NCBI GenBank assembly: GCA_007129255.1
Contig: SKVW01000009.1
Coordinates: forward strand, 1 to 46,364
DNA length: 46,364 nucleotides
From: Bacteroidales bacterium
Lineage (GTDB): Bacteria; Bacteroidota; Bacteroidia; Bacteroidales; UBA7960
Direction of reading: 5' to 3'
Shown here: positions 1-7,892 of the stretch, piece by piece
Numbering within the stretch: the first letter of the stretch is position 1
Layout of the letters: each line of letters opens with the position of its first letter
The notes under the pieces: generated by a model
What the model saw: the letters and a program-made list of their open reading frames with translations, nothing else
Database searches by the model: none
What the model was told of the DNA's origin: nothing
Made by a program: the position numbers and the translations under genes

Positions 1-326
1 CCAAGCCAGCCCGTCGGCAGGTATTTTCCTTCTACCAGCCTTATCCGGCTATCCTGCCGGTGAAAATCATTGACAATTTTTGGGGTCCGGTCCTCCGAAA
101 GGTCATCATAAACCAGCACCTCAATTTTTTCATAATCCTGGTCCAGGAGATTCTGAAGAATACGCCCGATATTTTTTTCTTCGTTGCGGGCAGGGATCAG
201 AACAGAAACCAGCGGATTTCCTTTGGGTTGATGTTTTTTTAACCACTGCCGGGTGATGATGTTGAAAAGAACCACCATAATCCGCAGTGCCAGGAATAAG
301 ATCACAAAATAAGCTATCCAGATCAT
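1..326 (-). CDS. Family 2 glycosyltransferase, N-terminal part (CruC-like candidate)
   Basis: This gene is cut by the left edge, so only its first 108 codons are present. I read it on the minus strand from the ATG at 326; the ORF track does not list it because it has no stop in the window. The protein opens with a membrane segment (residues 1-24). A GT2 nucleotide-sugar fold follows, with VSVLIPARNEEKNI near residue 40 and VYDDLSEDRTP near residue 75, where GT-A enzymes bind the UDP-sugar. Its ATG overlaps the stop of the acyltransferase gene (ATGA), so the two are translationally coupled in the crtD-cruF operon. From that context I infer that it transfers a sugar to a hydroxylated carotenoid, as CruC does in green sulfur bacteria. 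A lipid or polysaccharide glycosyltransferase remains possible. The GT2 assignment is firm; the substrate is not. Confidence 0.85.
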   Translation of the reverse strand, partial: MIWIAYFVILFLALRIMVVLFNIITRQWLKKHQPKGNPLVSVLIPARNEEKNIGRILQNLLDQDYEKIEVLVYDDLSEDRTPKIVNDFHRQDSRIRLVEGKYLPTGWL

Positions 327-946
327 TGGGGTTCTTTTTGCTGGGTTATACAATTTTCAAAAAATGCATTGTAAGCATCCTGAAAAACTTCTTTGTTAAA
401 GGGTTCACCCGGATTATAATTCTCCAGGTAAATGCTCAATGTGGGTTTCCTGTGGGAGAAAAAATCGACCAGGCCGGCCATGAAAACCACCTGAAAATGT
501 CCGGAAATTTTATTAAGAATCCGAAACCAGCCTTTTTCAAAGGTCAGGGGCCGGTTGTGATGGGATTGGATGCTGCCCTGGGGAAAGAGCAGCACCAGGT
601 TGTTTTTATCTTCCAAAAGCCCCGCGGCATACTCCAGGGATTCCAGACCGGTTTTGCTGTTTTTTTTGATGGAAAAAGCACCGAGCTTGTTAAGAAACAT
701 CCGCTTTTTCAATGGGTCTTCCAGCATCATCACATGAAACCTGCGTCTAAAAACCCTGTTGTTGATATATCTTGCAAAAAAACCGTCCCACCAGCTGAAG
801 TGATTTCCCAGCAGCAATACCGCCTTCTCCTGGTCTTCAAGCCCGGGCCTGATAATATTGACTTCACGGAAATCAATTTTTAGCAATAACCGGATATAGT
901 TATCGAAAAAAACCTCATACAGCTTATTGTGGCTGGCCTTTATCAT
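323..946 (-). CDS. PlsC-type acyltransferase (CruD-like candidate)
   Basis: This is a 207-residue member of the lysophospholipid acyltransferase (PlsC) superfamily. The HX4D catalytic motif is visible as NHFSWWDGFF around residue 48, and the second block, usually FPEGT, appears as LFPQGSIQS near residue 120. These enzymes move an acyl chain from acyl-CoA or acyl-ACP to a hydroxyl group. It starts 1 bp from the end of the cruF-like gene and overlaps the following glycosyltransferase by 4 bp, so it belongs to the carotenoid operon. CruD in Chlorobaculum, which acylates the sugar of a carotenoid glycoside, is a member of this superfamily, and I infer the same role here. The family is clear; the acceptor is an inference, and a membrane-lipid role is the alternative. 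Confidence 0.85.
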   Translation of the reverse strand: MIKASHNKLYEVFFDNYIRLLLKIDFREVNIIRPGLEDQEKAVLLLGNHFSWWDGFFARYINNRVFRRRFHVMMLEDPLKKRMFLNKLGAFSIKKNSKTGLESLEYAAGLLEDKNNLVLLFPQGSIQSHHNRPLTFEKGWFRILNKISGHFQVVFMAGLVDFFSHRKPTLSIYLENYNPGEPFNKEVFQDAYNAFFENCITQQKEPQ

Positions 947-947
947 T

Positions 948-1604
948 TTAAATAACCCTTAATAAAAAGTTTAGCAGCAGGAAGAACCCTGTCTGCACCC
1001 CAAAAAGCCAGGGTGCAACCCGGTTTTTGAGGGTGATTTTGAATAAATGCATGATGGCAAGCAAAATTACCGATATGATAAACCAGGCCACATAATTCTG
1101 AAGTGGGATATCTACATCGCCCCAGCTCCACATATCCAGACGGATGGCAACGGGTTCAAGAATGAGGTCGTAGATTACCATAAGGGTGGCCCCGGAAAAT
1201 ATCCTGCCCCAAACCGGGATTTTATATTTCTCAAAAATGGCGTAAACGCAATAGATCAGCATCAGCCAGTTGATGCCGATCAGCAATGGGGTTTCAAAAA
1301 TGCGGAATCCAAGGGCGCGGCCATAGGAATACTCCCCAAAAACCTCACCGGTTAGGACTCCGGCTACTTCCACCAGGTACCCAAGCAGGGCGATGAGCAA
1401 AAAAACCAAACCATCCTTTAACCTCCAGGAATCATGAAAAAACAGCAGGATTCCAATGCTCAACAGGATGGTAAACGGCATCAGGCCGATAAACAGTTCA
1501 CGGCTTACGGGCATGCTCAGCCCAACCAGGCCTACCGAATAATAAATGATGAGCAAAAGTCCAACCCGGGAAGCGGTGAGTTTATGTTTTAAGTTTTGTA
1601 TCAT
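948..1604 (-). CDS. cruF: Carotenoid 1,2-hydratase, CruF family
   Basis: This is a polytopic membrane protein of 218 residues with about six or seven hydrophobic segments. It matches the carotenoid biosynthesis family PF04240 (DUF422/CruF), with conserved charged positions inside membrane regions such as YLVEVAGVLTGEVFGEYSYG and MVIYDLILEPVA. CruF adds water across the terminal C-1,2 double bond of an acyclic end group, giving a tertiary hydroxyl. The start codon overlaps the stop of the upstream crtD-like gene (ATGA at 1601-1604), and the acyltransferase gene begins 1 bp after its stop. That context fits the known CruF-then-CrtD order of action, hydration followed by 3,4-desaturation. The hydroxyl it creates would be the natural acceptor for the downstream glycosyltransferase. 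Confidence 0.88.
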   Translation of the reverse strand: MIQNLKHKLTASRVGLLLIIYYSVGLVGLSMPVSRELFIGLMPFTILLSIGILLFFHDSWRLKDGLVFLLIALLGYLVEVAGVLTGEVFGEYSYGRALGFRIFETPLLIGINWLMLIYCVYAIFEKYKIPVWGRIFSGATLMVIYDLILEPVAIRLDMWSWGDVDIPLQNYVAWFIISVILLAIMHLFKITLKNRVAPWLFGVQTGFFLLLNFLLRVI

Positions 1605-3085
1605 TCTGTAATTAAGTTTGGTATTTCCTTATCGATAATTTTTGCAGAGGCCAGGCAAAGGGGAATGCCTCCGCCGGGATGGACACTTCCACCTGCAAAG
1701 TAAAGATTTTTTAAATTCCTTTTAAAATTGGGATGGCGGTTAAAGGCAGCAAATTTTCCATTGGAGCTCAATCCATATAATGAGCCCTTAAAAGCACCGG
1801 TGTTTTCTTCAATGCTGCGAGGGTCGGCAACCGTTTCAGCAACTATGTGCTTTTCAATGTCGGTGTTTAAAACCCGGTTGATTTTTTTGATGATGTCTTT
1901 TCGGATCTTTCTGTTTAAGACTTCCCAATCCTGCCCCTCGTTGCGGGGGGCATTGATCATCACGTACCAGTTTTCACATCCTTTGGGTGCATCCCCCTCC
2001 ACAGCCTTCGAGCTGATAAAAATATAAACTGTCGGGTCTTCAGAAACCGTTTTGGTTTTGAATAAATGGTCAAACTCTTCCCGGTAGTTGTCAGAAAACA
2101 AAATATTGTGCAGCTGCAACTCAGGAAAGGGGCCGTCAACTCCCCAGTAATAAATCAGGGCAGAAGAGGACCTTTCCAGGGCCAGCTGTTTTTTTGGCAA
2201 AGGGATTTTGGGCAGTAGCTTTTTGTAAAGATTCACCACATCCACATCACTTACTACCAGGTCAAAATGATGTTCCCTGTTTCCTGTGCGAAGGCCTTTT
2301 ACCTGTTTACCCTCAAGGATGATTTCGTCTACCGGCTGATTGAAATGAAAAACCACTCCGGCTCGTTTGGCCAGTTCATATAAAGACTTCACGATATCAT
2401 ACATGCCTTTTTTCGGGAAAAAAGTACCGTTGTTGTGCTCCAGGTGGGCAATGATATTAAGGGTTGCCGGGGTGCGGTATGGGCTTGACCCGTTGTAAGT
2501 GGCATACCGGTCAAACAGTTGCACGATGCGTGGGTCATCAAACCACTTCAGGTTTTTCTTATGCATGGTGGTTTGAGCATCCAGCGAAGGCAGGTTCAAA
2601 AGGGTTTTTAAATAAGCCGGTTTAAAAAAATTGGAAAACTTATGAAAGGAGTTGAACAGGAATATATCACCGGTTAGCTCATAGAGCCTCCTGCTTTTAT
2701 TCAGGAAATCTCTGATGCGTTGGGCCGGAACCCCCGTATTGTCTTCAACCTCCCTGGCAAACCGTTCAGTATTTTGCCAGGCGTTGATAATTAAACCGTC
2801 CTCCCAGAAATATTTGCAGGAAGTTTCTACCGGGTAATATTCAAAGTGATCTCCGGGGTTTTCACCACATAGGGTAAACAGTTCGTCAACCAGCCCGGGC
2901 ATGGTAAACAGGGAAGGACCGGTATCAAACCGAAACCCCGCAAGGTGCAACTGCGATATTTTGCCCCCGGGGATGGGTGCCTGCTCAAAAACCTCTACCG
3001 CACAACCCTTGCACGCCAGCCTGATAGCCGCCCCAAGCCCTGCAATCCCTGAACCAATTACTGCACATTTTTGTTTCATAATCAT
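1601..3085 (-). CDS. crtD: 1-hydroxycarotenoid 3,4-desaturase, CrtD type
   Basis: This is a 494-residue FAD-dependent desaturase of the CrtI/CrtD family. The Rossmann dinucleotide motif AVIGSGIAGLGAA lies at residues 8-20, the block FDTGPSLFTMPGLVDELF follows near residue 53, and the C-terminal signature FAGGSVHPGGGIPLCLASAK is intact. I call it CrtD rather than phytoene desaturase because the LFTMP variant after TGPS is typical of Bacteroidetes CrtD, because its operon partner is CruF, and because a separate crtI is paired with crtB across the divergent promoter. CrtD introduces a C-3,4 double bond into 1-hydroxylated acyclic carotenoids. Two start codons are possible (MIMK, ATG at 3085 or 3079). 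It is the first gene of the leftward operon. Confidence 0.85.
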   Translation of the reverse strand: MIMKQKCAVIGSGIAGLGAAIRLACKGCAVEVFEQAPIPGGKISQLHLAGFRFDTGPSLFTMPGLVDELFTLCGENPGDHFEYYPVETSCKYFWEDGLIINAWQNTERFAREVEDNTGVPAQRIRDFLNKSRRLYELTGDIFLFNSFHKFSNFFKPAYLKTLLNLPSLDAQTTMHKKNLKWFDDPRIVQLFDRYATYNGSSPYRTPATLNIIAHLEHNNGTFFPKKGMYDIVKSLYELAKRAGVVFHFNQPVDEIILEGKQVKGLRTGNREHHFDLVVSDVDVVNLYKKLLPKIPLPKKQLALERSSSALIYYWGVDGPFPELQLHNILFSDNYREEFDHLFKTKTVSEDPTVYIFISSKAVEGDAPKGCENWYVMINAPRNEGQDWEVLNRKIRKDIIKKINRVLNTDIEKHIVAETVADPRSIEENTGAFKGSLYGLSSNGKFAAFNRHPNFKRNLKNLYFAGGSVHPGGGIPLCLASAKIIDKEIPNLITE

Positions 3086-3250
3086 TACTGTTTAAGCTGA
3101 TCGAAACAAACATTTATTTGATGCTTTAAATGCTGTTCTTTTTTCTACTTTTATAAAAACATTTTAAATATCATAATTTTTTGGTTACCTGATAAAGAAA
3201 TACCGATAAAATTGAAATAAAAAATGGTGTTTCAATTATCATAAAATTAT

Positions 3251-3270
3251 TTTTCTCTCATCTGAGAAAA
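3251..3270. promoter_or_regulatory. Inverted repeat in the crtD/crtI divergent promoter region
   Basis: TTTTCTC-TCATCT-GAGAAAA is a perfect 7-bp inverted repeat with a 6-bp centre. It lies in the AT-rich 244-bp region between the divergent crtD and crtI starts, about 60 bp upstream of crtI. That position suits an operator controlling one or both carotenoid transcripts. No regulator gene is adjacent in the window, and I found no perfect TAnnTTTG box on either side. Confidence 0.35.
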
Positions 3271-3329
3271 GTGATGAGCCAAAAGTTCAATACATTTAAG
3301 CCATTGTTATTTATAATAAACCCCGACTG

Positions 3330-4817
3330 ATGAAAAAAGTTTTAATCGTAGGAACAGGTTTGGCTGCATTAACCGCTGCCCTGCGACTGGTAAAAAGAGG
3401 TTACCAGGTGGAAATGGTTGAAAAGTTTCATCAACCGGGTGGTCGTCTCAATCAATTGAAAAAAGACGGGTTTACCTTTGATACCGGCCCCACATTTTTC
3501 AGTATGACTTACGAATTTGATGAGTTTTTTAAAGATGCCGGCCTGGAAAAAATGCCCTTCACCTTTAAGGAGCTGGATCCCTTGTATTCGGTTAATTTTC
3601 GCGGATCCCAAAGGAGCTATCTTATCTATAAGGATCTGGACAGGTTAGCCAAAGAGTTTGAAGGAATAGAGCCGGACTTTAAGCGTAAAATGGAAAAATT
3701 TCTTACTTCTGCCGGCAGTTTTTTTCATGATACCGAAAACCTGGTGCTGAAAAGAAATTATGACAATATTTTTCAGTATCTCTTCACCCTGATGCGCGTG
3801 CCTTATAAACATTCTCCCCGGTTATTGCGTACGGTGTGGAATGAAATGGAGCGGCACTTCGATTCGCGTGAAGTAAAAGAGATTTTTTCCCTGGTGGCCT
3901 TTTTTCTTGGGGCTACGCCTTTCGATACACCCGCCATTTATACCCTGCTTTCTTACACAGAGCTGGTACACGATGGATATCATAACGTTTACGGGGGCAT
4001 GTACAAAATTGTGGAAGGATTAAACAAGGAACTGTATAAAGCCGGGGTGAAGATTCATTATAATACAGAGATCGTGGATTATAAAGCCGGGAAAAGTTCC
4101 TTAAAACATTTTACAGACCAGCACGGGAACAACCGGGAAGCCGATATTTTTGTGGTGAACAGCGATGCGGCCTTTTTCCGGAATAAAGTCTTCAAAAGAA
4201 AAAAATTCTCTGACTCACGGATGGAAAAAATGAAATGGACACTGGCTCCCCTTACCCTTTACCTTGGGGTGGACAGGAAAGTTGAGAACCTTCACCTTCA
4301 CAATTACTTTCTTGGAGATAACTTTAAGGAATACTCCGGAAAGATATTCAAAAACTCTATTTCCCTGGAAAGACCTTACTATTATGTAAATGCTGTGTCC
4401 AAAGCCGACCCGGAGAGCGCCCCCGAAGGCTGTGAAAGCCTTTTTGTGCTCTGCCCGGTACCCGACCGCCGTTATCGTCCCGACTGGCCCGATAAGGAAG
4501 AAGTGGCCGATAACATTATACGGGACCTTTCGGAAAGAATAGATTTTGACCTGCAGAAGCACCTGGTCTCAAAAACGGTATGGACCCCTGTGGAGTGGGA
4601 AAACGCATTTAATTTGTATAAGGGTAGCGGCCTTAGTCTTGCCCACGACCTGAACCAGATCGGAGGATTCCGGCCAAAAAATTATGATGAAGAATTCAAA
4701 AATGTTTTTTATACCGGGTCATCTACCCTGCCGGGAACCGGCCTGCCCATGGCAGTGATCAGCTCCCGCTTAATTGTTGAACGAATAAGCAGATCTTATG
4801 GACCTTTACACCAGTAA
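3330..4817 (+). CDS. crtI: Phytoene desaturase CrtI
   Basis: This is a 495-residue phytoene desaturase (lycopene-forming type) that performs successive FAD-dependent desaturations of phytoene. The N-terminal dinucleotide-binding motif is VLIVGTGLAALTAAL at residues 4-18, followed by PGGRLNQL and FDTGPTFF. The C-terminal family block reads FYTGSSTLPGTGLPMAVISS. The ATG at 3330 puts the FAD motif at the usual distance from the N-terminus. Its last 20 bp overlap the start of crtB in another frame, so the two are co-translated, an arrangement very common in Bacteroidota. Length and motifs are complete. The product is probably lycopene or a partly desaturated precursor for the CruF/CrtD branch encoded divergently. 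Confidence 0.92.
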   Translation: MKKVLIVGTGLAALTAALRLVKRGYQVEMVEKFHQPGGRLNQLKKDGFTFDTGPTFFSMTYEFDEFFKDAGLEKMPFTFKELDPLYSVNFRGSQRSYLIYKDLDRLAKEFEGIEPDFKRKMEKFLTSAGSFFHDTENLVLKRNYDNIFQYLFTLMRVPYKHSPRLLRTVWNEMERHFDSREVKEIFSLVAFFLGATPFDTPAIYTLLSYTELVHDGYHNVYGGMYKIVEGLNKELYKAGVKIHYNTEIVDYKAGKSSLKHFTDQHGNNREADIFVVNSDAAFFRNKVFKRKKFSDSRMEKMKWTLAPLTLYLGVDRKVENLHLHNYFLGDNFKEYSGKIFKNSISLERPYYYVNAVSKADPESAPEGCESLFVLCPVPDRRYRPDWPDKEEVADNIIRDLSERIDFDLQKHLVSKTVWTPVEWENAFNLYKGSGLSLAHDLNQIGGFRPKNYDEEFKNVFYTGSSTLPGTGLPMAVISSRLIVERISRSYGPLHQ

Positions 4818-5631
4818 TGCATTAAAATGCAGCGAGATCACCACAAAAAATTACAGCACCTCATTTTCCATGGGCGTGCGTACTTTGGCAAAGGATTACC
4901 GCCCTCCCATTTATGCCATTTATGGATTTGTGCGCTTTGCCGATGAAATTGTGGATACCTTTCATGAACAGGACAAAGAAACCCTGCTGGCCGACTTCAA
5001 AGCCCAGACCTATGAGGCCATTAAAAACAAAATGAGCACCAATCCCATCCTGCATAGTTTTCAGTGGGTGGTAAATAACTACAACATTTCCGGCGACCTT
5101 ATCGATGCTTTTTTGAAAAGCATGGAAATGGACCTGGATAAAAAGGCTTTTTCTGAAGAAGAATACAAAGAATACATTTATGGGTCGGCCGAGGTGGTGG
5201 GTTTGATGTGTTTACGGGTTTTTTATTCGAAGCAGGATGAAGAGTATCAGCGGCTCGTGCCGCCTGCCCGCAAACTTGGAGAAGCCTTTCAAAAAGTCAA
5301 TTTTTTAAGGGATATGCGGTCCGACCGCTTTGAAAGGGGAAGGGTGTATTTTCCCGGAGTGGACTTCAGCAATTTTTCCGTAAAGGACAAAAAAGAAATC
5401 GAAGCGGATATCCGGAAGGATTTTCAGGAAGCATTCCTGGGCATCCGCTCCCTGCACAGGGATGTACGGCTTGGCGTTTACCTGGCCTATAAATATTACC
5501 TTCAGTTGCTCCGGAAAATTCAACGCACCCGGCCGGAAAACCTTTTGGAGAAAAGGTTTCGCGTAAGCAACCTGCATAAGTTTTTTCTTTTGGTCGGGGC
5601 TTCGGTCCGAAACCGCTTCAACCTGGTATAA
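4798..5631 (+). CDS. crtB: Phytoene synthase CrtB
   Basis: This 277-residue squalene/phytoene synthase family protein condenses two geranylgeranyl diphosphates into phytoene, the first committed carotenoid step. The two aspartate-rich magnesium-diphosphate motifs are present: DEIVD at residues 49-53 (within FVRFADEIVDTF) and DMRSD at residues 172-176 (within NFLRDMRSDR). SVGLMC-type packing residues lie between them, here EVVGLMCLRVF. The ATG at 4798 lies inside the 3' end of crtI. Length is at the short end of normal for bacterial CrtB. With crtI it forms the core supply of the pathway. Confidence 0.93.
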   Translation: MDLYTSNALKCSEITTKNYSTSFSMGVRTLAKDYRPPIYAIYGFVRFADEIVDTFHEQDKETLLADFKAQTYEAIKNKMSTNPILHSFQWVVNNYNISGDLIDAFLKSMEMDLDKKAFSEEEYKEYIYGSAEVVGLMCLRVFYSKQDEEYQRLVPPARKLGEAFQKVNFLRDMRSDRFERGRVYFPGVDFSNFSVKDKKEIEADIRKDFQEAFLGIRSLHRDVRLGVYLAYKYYLQLLRKIQRTRPENLLEKRFRVSNLHKFFLLVGASVRNRFNLV

Positions 5632-5670
5632 CCCATTGGCTTTTGACCGGTATTCCTTAATATTTACTGC

Positions 5671-5678
5671 TAACTTTG
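5671..5678 (+). promoter_or_regulatory. -7 promoter element TAACTTTG upstream of tadA
   Basis: TAACTTTG matches the Bacteroidetes -7 consensus TAnnTTTG exactly and lies 22 bp before the ATG of tadA at 5700. It includes the TTG that the ORF track uses as a start, which argues that translation begins further downstream. Confidence 0.55.
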
Positions 5679-5699
5679 CAAAAAGAAGAATCCTTGCAT

Positions 5700-6161
5700 A
5701 TGAAGTTGACGGTTTTTTCCGACGAGCATTTCATGGAACAGGCACTGAAGGAGGCCCGTAAAGCTTTTGAAGCAGGTGAGGTACCTGTGGGGGCAGTGGT
5801 GGTTTGCCGGGAACGCATCATTGCCCGCGCTCATAATCTTACCGAGCGCCTCAACGATGTTACTGCCCATGCAGAGATGCAGGCCATTACTGCCGCGGCA
5901 GATTTTTTAGGGGGGAAATACCTTGCAGATTGTACCCTTTATGTTACCCTGGAGCCCTGTATCATGTGTGCCGGGGCTTTGCAATGGGCCCAGGTGGGCA
6001 AGGTGGTGTATGGTGCCGATGACGAAAAGCGCGGTTTTTCAAGGTATGCATCTGCCGGGGTGTTTCATCCCAAAACCAGGCTGGTAAAAGGCATTAGGGC
6101 AGAAGAGGCTGCAGGCCTGATGACCGAATTCTTCCGGAAAAAAAGAAAAGGCTCCCTTTAG
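5700..6161 (+). CDS. tadA: tRNA adenosine deaminase TadA
   Basis: This enzyme deaminates adenosine 34 to inosine in tRNA-Arg(ACG), widening wobble decoding. I start it at the ATG at 5700 (153 residues). The track start is a TTG at 5676 that sits inside a perfect promoter box. Cytidine/deoxycytidylate deaminase zinc ligands are complete: HAE at residues 57-59, with Glu59 as proton shuttle, and PCIMC at 86-90 with Cys87 and Cys90. The order MEQAL..GEVPVGAVVV is typical of TadA rather than of CMP deaminases. It follows crtB in the same direction but has its own promoter box, and it converges with the next gene with a 3-bp gap. Confidence 0.93.
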   Translation: MKLTVFSDEHFMEQALKEARKAFEAGEVPVGAVVVCRERIIARAHNLTERLNDVTAHAEMQAITAAADFLGGKYLADCTLYVTLEPCIMCAGALQWAQVGKVVYGADDEKRGFSRYASAGVFHPKTRLVKGIRAEEAAGLMTEFFRKKRKGSL

Positions 6162-6164
6162 AAA

Positions 6165-7316
6165 TTAATCCTGGAAATAATTTTCCTTTATTTTTTCAAA
6201 CTCCGGAATGTTGCGGTGTGCCCATTTTTCTATAACAACACCGTCTTTCATCAAAACCAGTCCCGGATTGGAGCGGATAATGGTTTTGAGTTCGATTTCA
6301 TCTGACTGATAAAAAGGATAAGGTGTTTGGTTCTCGTGACGGAACTCTTCAATTTTGCTGAAGGATGAGCCCGTCAGCACAATCAGAGAATACCCGTTTT
6401 CATCGGCTGCCCTTGCCAGGGGAGTAATGCGCCTGCTGAAGGCCCTGGTGTTGGTGTTTTCAAGTCCCCAGGCAATTACCATAAAATGGTATTCGGGTTT
6501 GGTAATGTAAAACTCGGTAAGGTCGTCCCCAAACTCATCGATTATTTCGAAGTTCTCAATTTCGGCTTCCTGGTAGGGCTGTGTAACTTCCCTGCGCTGG
6601 TCTTTATATTCCCATTGCGCTACCCAGTCGGGGTCGTCCCATGGGTAATCGTCTGAAGGATATTCTTTGGTTTCACCGGTTTCCTTGTTTTCAAAAATCA
6701 GGTAAATGTCCGCTTCTTCCTCGGTGGGAATTACCAGTTCGCTGATGTCGTTGCCCACTTTCCAGGGGCGGAAATCCATAATGGGCAAATTGCGCAGGCA
6801 GTATGCCGAAAGTCCCAGAACCAATAGGGTGATGAACCCGATAAGGTACCAGTCTCCCTTTTTCGACCAGAGGGGCTTGAATTTGTTGCGGTGAAGGAAA
6901 ATAAAAATAGAGGCGGCAAAAATGACCACATTTTTATAAAAGGTTTCCCAGTTGCTGATGATGAGGGCATCGCCGAAACAACCGCAATCGGGCACCGGAT
7001 CGGTAATGGCGATGTAAAGGGTAAGGGGGGTAAAAAATGCCATGAATAGAAAAGCACCCCATGCCGAATACCTCATTTTGATGCCTAGCAAAACGGCTGC
7101 ACCAATGACAAATTCCAGGGTGCTCAGCAAAACGGCCAGGGGCAAGGCCATAAAGAACAACCATTCGGTGCCAAACGCAAGAAAATAATCTTCAAATTTA
7201 TAGGCCGACCCCAGGGGATCAATGGCCTTTACAAAACCTGAGAAGATGAATACTACCCCGAATAAAATCCGGGAGATCCAAAGCAAAGCGTTTAACATGA
7301 AATCCGAATTTTTCAA
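6165..7316 (-). CDS. DoxX/MauE-like membrane protein with degenerate thioredoxin-like C-domain (BT_3928-type)
   Basis: This is a 383-residue protein in two parts. Residues 1-180 carry five or so membrane helices resembling the DoxX/MauE family, with a DCGCFGD motif after the third helix as in MauE-type redox proteins. Residues 200-383 form a soluble domain with a thioredoxin-like ending (SNPGLVLMKDGVVIEKW) but no CxxC pair where the active site is expected. Bacteroidetes proteins of this build are usually annotated as BT_3928 family or DoxX proteins. The true start could also be the second ATG (residue 7). It lies 84 bp downstream of a DUF1573 gene, with a perfect hairpin in the gap, so co-transcription may be attenuated. 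Its role is probably envelope redox or stress; the exact reaction is unknown. Confidence 0.75.
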   Translation of the reverse strand: MKNSDFMLNALLWISRILFGVVFIFSGFVKAIDPLGSAYKFEDYFLAFGTEWLFFMALPLAVLLSTLEFVIGAAVLLGIKMRYSAWGAFLFMAFFTPLTLYIAITDPVPDCGCFGDALIISNWETFYKNVVIFAASIFIFLHRNKFKPLWSKKGDWYLIGFITLLVLGLSAYCLRNLPIMDFRPWKVGNDISELVIPTEEEADIYLIFENKETGETKEYPSDDYPWDDPDWVAQWEYKDQRREVTQPYQEAEIENFEIIDEFGDDLTEFYITKPEYHFMVIAWGLENTNTRAFSRRITPLARAADENGYSLIVLTGSSFSKIEEFRHENQTPYPFYQSDEIELKTIIRSNPGLVLMKDGVVIEKWAHRNIPEFEKIKENYFQD

Positions 7317-7345
7317 TTTGTAAGGAATGGCTTAAAAAAGATGAT

Positions 7346-7375
7346 CTTCAAAGGCAATTGTTTTAGCCTTTGAAG
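7346..7375 (-). terminator. Perfect 10-bp stem hairpin between DUF1573 and DoxX-like genes
   Basis: CTTCAAAGGC and GCCTTTGAAG form a perfect 10-bp stem around a 10-nt loop. Read on the minus strand, the stem is followed after five bases by a run of six T. It could be an intrinsic terminator or attenuator after the DUF1573 gene, or an mRNA processing or stability element between two co-transcribed genes. Confidence 0.45.
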
Positions 7376-7400
7376 TTCATCCCTGAATTTTTATGGAGTT

Positions 7401-7802
7401 TTAATCCCTGGCTTCTACCTGCCCGGTAATCCGGAAAACTGAGGTAGGGTTGCCTTCACTGTTGGAGTGAACTGTTACCGTTCGGCTGATTCGGTGCGGG
7501 CGGGGTGCTAGGCGGAATTCCACATTGATGGTGCCTTTTTCTCCCGGCATGATGGGCTCACGGGGCCACTGGGTAACCCTGGTGCCGCAACAGGCCCTGA
7601 CATTGTTCAGGATCAGCGGTTTGTTGCCTTCATTGGTAAATTCTATTTCCAGCTGGGTGTCAGGAAGCTCGTCAAGATAAACGGTTCCGTAATCGTGCCT
7701 ATCTTTTTCAAATTTTAGCTTGGGACCTTCTTCTTCAGTGGCATGCACCATTAAGGCCGAAAACATTATCAACAGTGTAAAAGAAAGCATTTTTCTGATC
7801 AT
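7401..7802 (-). CDS. DUF1573 periplasmic protein (CCGT variant), paralogue 1
   Basis: This is a 133-residue exported protein with a signal peptide (MIRKMLSFTLLIMFSALMVHA) followed by a single DUF1573 immunoglobulin-like domain. In many DUF1573 proteins the mid-domain motif is a C-G-C type; here it reads ACCGTRVTQWPREP. The same CCGT form occurs in the second paralogue at 10111-10560, and the two share the stretch APRPHRISRTV. Function is not established for the family. The context (ArsR, permease, CxxC thioredoxins) suggests envelope metal/metalloid or thiol stress, with the adjacent cysteines as possible ligands. A palindrome overlapping a -7 box lies just upstream, so this gene seems to have its own ArsR-type promoter. 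Confidence 0.85.
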   Translation of the reverse strand: MIRKMLSFTLLIMFSALMVHATEEEGPKLKFEKDRHDYGTVYLDELPDTQLEIEFTNEGNKPLILNNVRACCGTRVTQWPREPIMPGEKGTINVEFRLAPRPHRISRTVTVHSNSEGNPTSVFRITGQVEARD

Positions 7803-7827
7803 GGCATCAAGTGTTTAGGTTGTACAA

Positions 7828-7847
7828 TTATCGCAAATTTACGATAA
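7828..7847 (-). promoter_or_regulatory. Palindromic operator overlapping a -7 box (ArsR-type candidate, site 1)
   Basis: TTATCGCAAATTTACGATAA is a 20-bp palindrome with a single mismatched pair. Its centre, read on the minus strand, is TAAATTTG, an exact TAnnTTTG -7 element for the DUF1573 gene starting at 7802. Fifteen of the central 16 bases recur at 9779-9794. A repressor bound here would block RNA polymerase directly. The ArsR-family protein encoded at 9815-10114 is the obvious candidate ligand. Confidence 0.6.
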
Positions 7848-7892
7848 ATAATTATTTCTTAAAAAGCATTACAATAATAAAGCCAAAACTTT

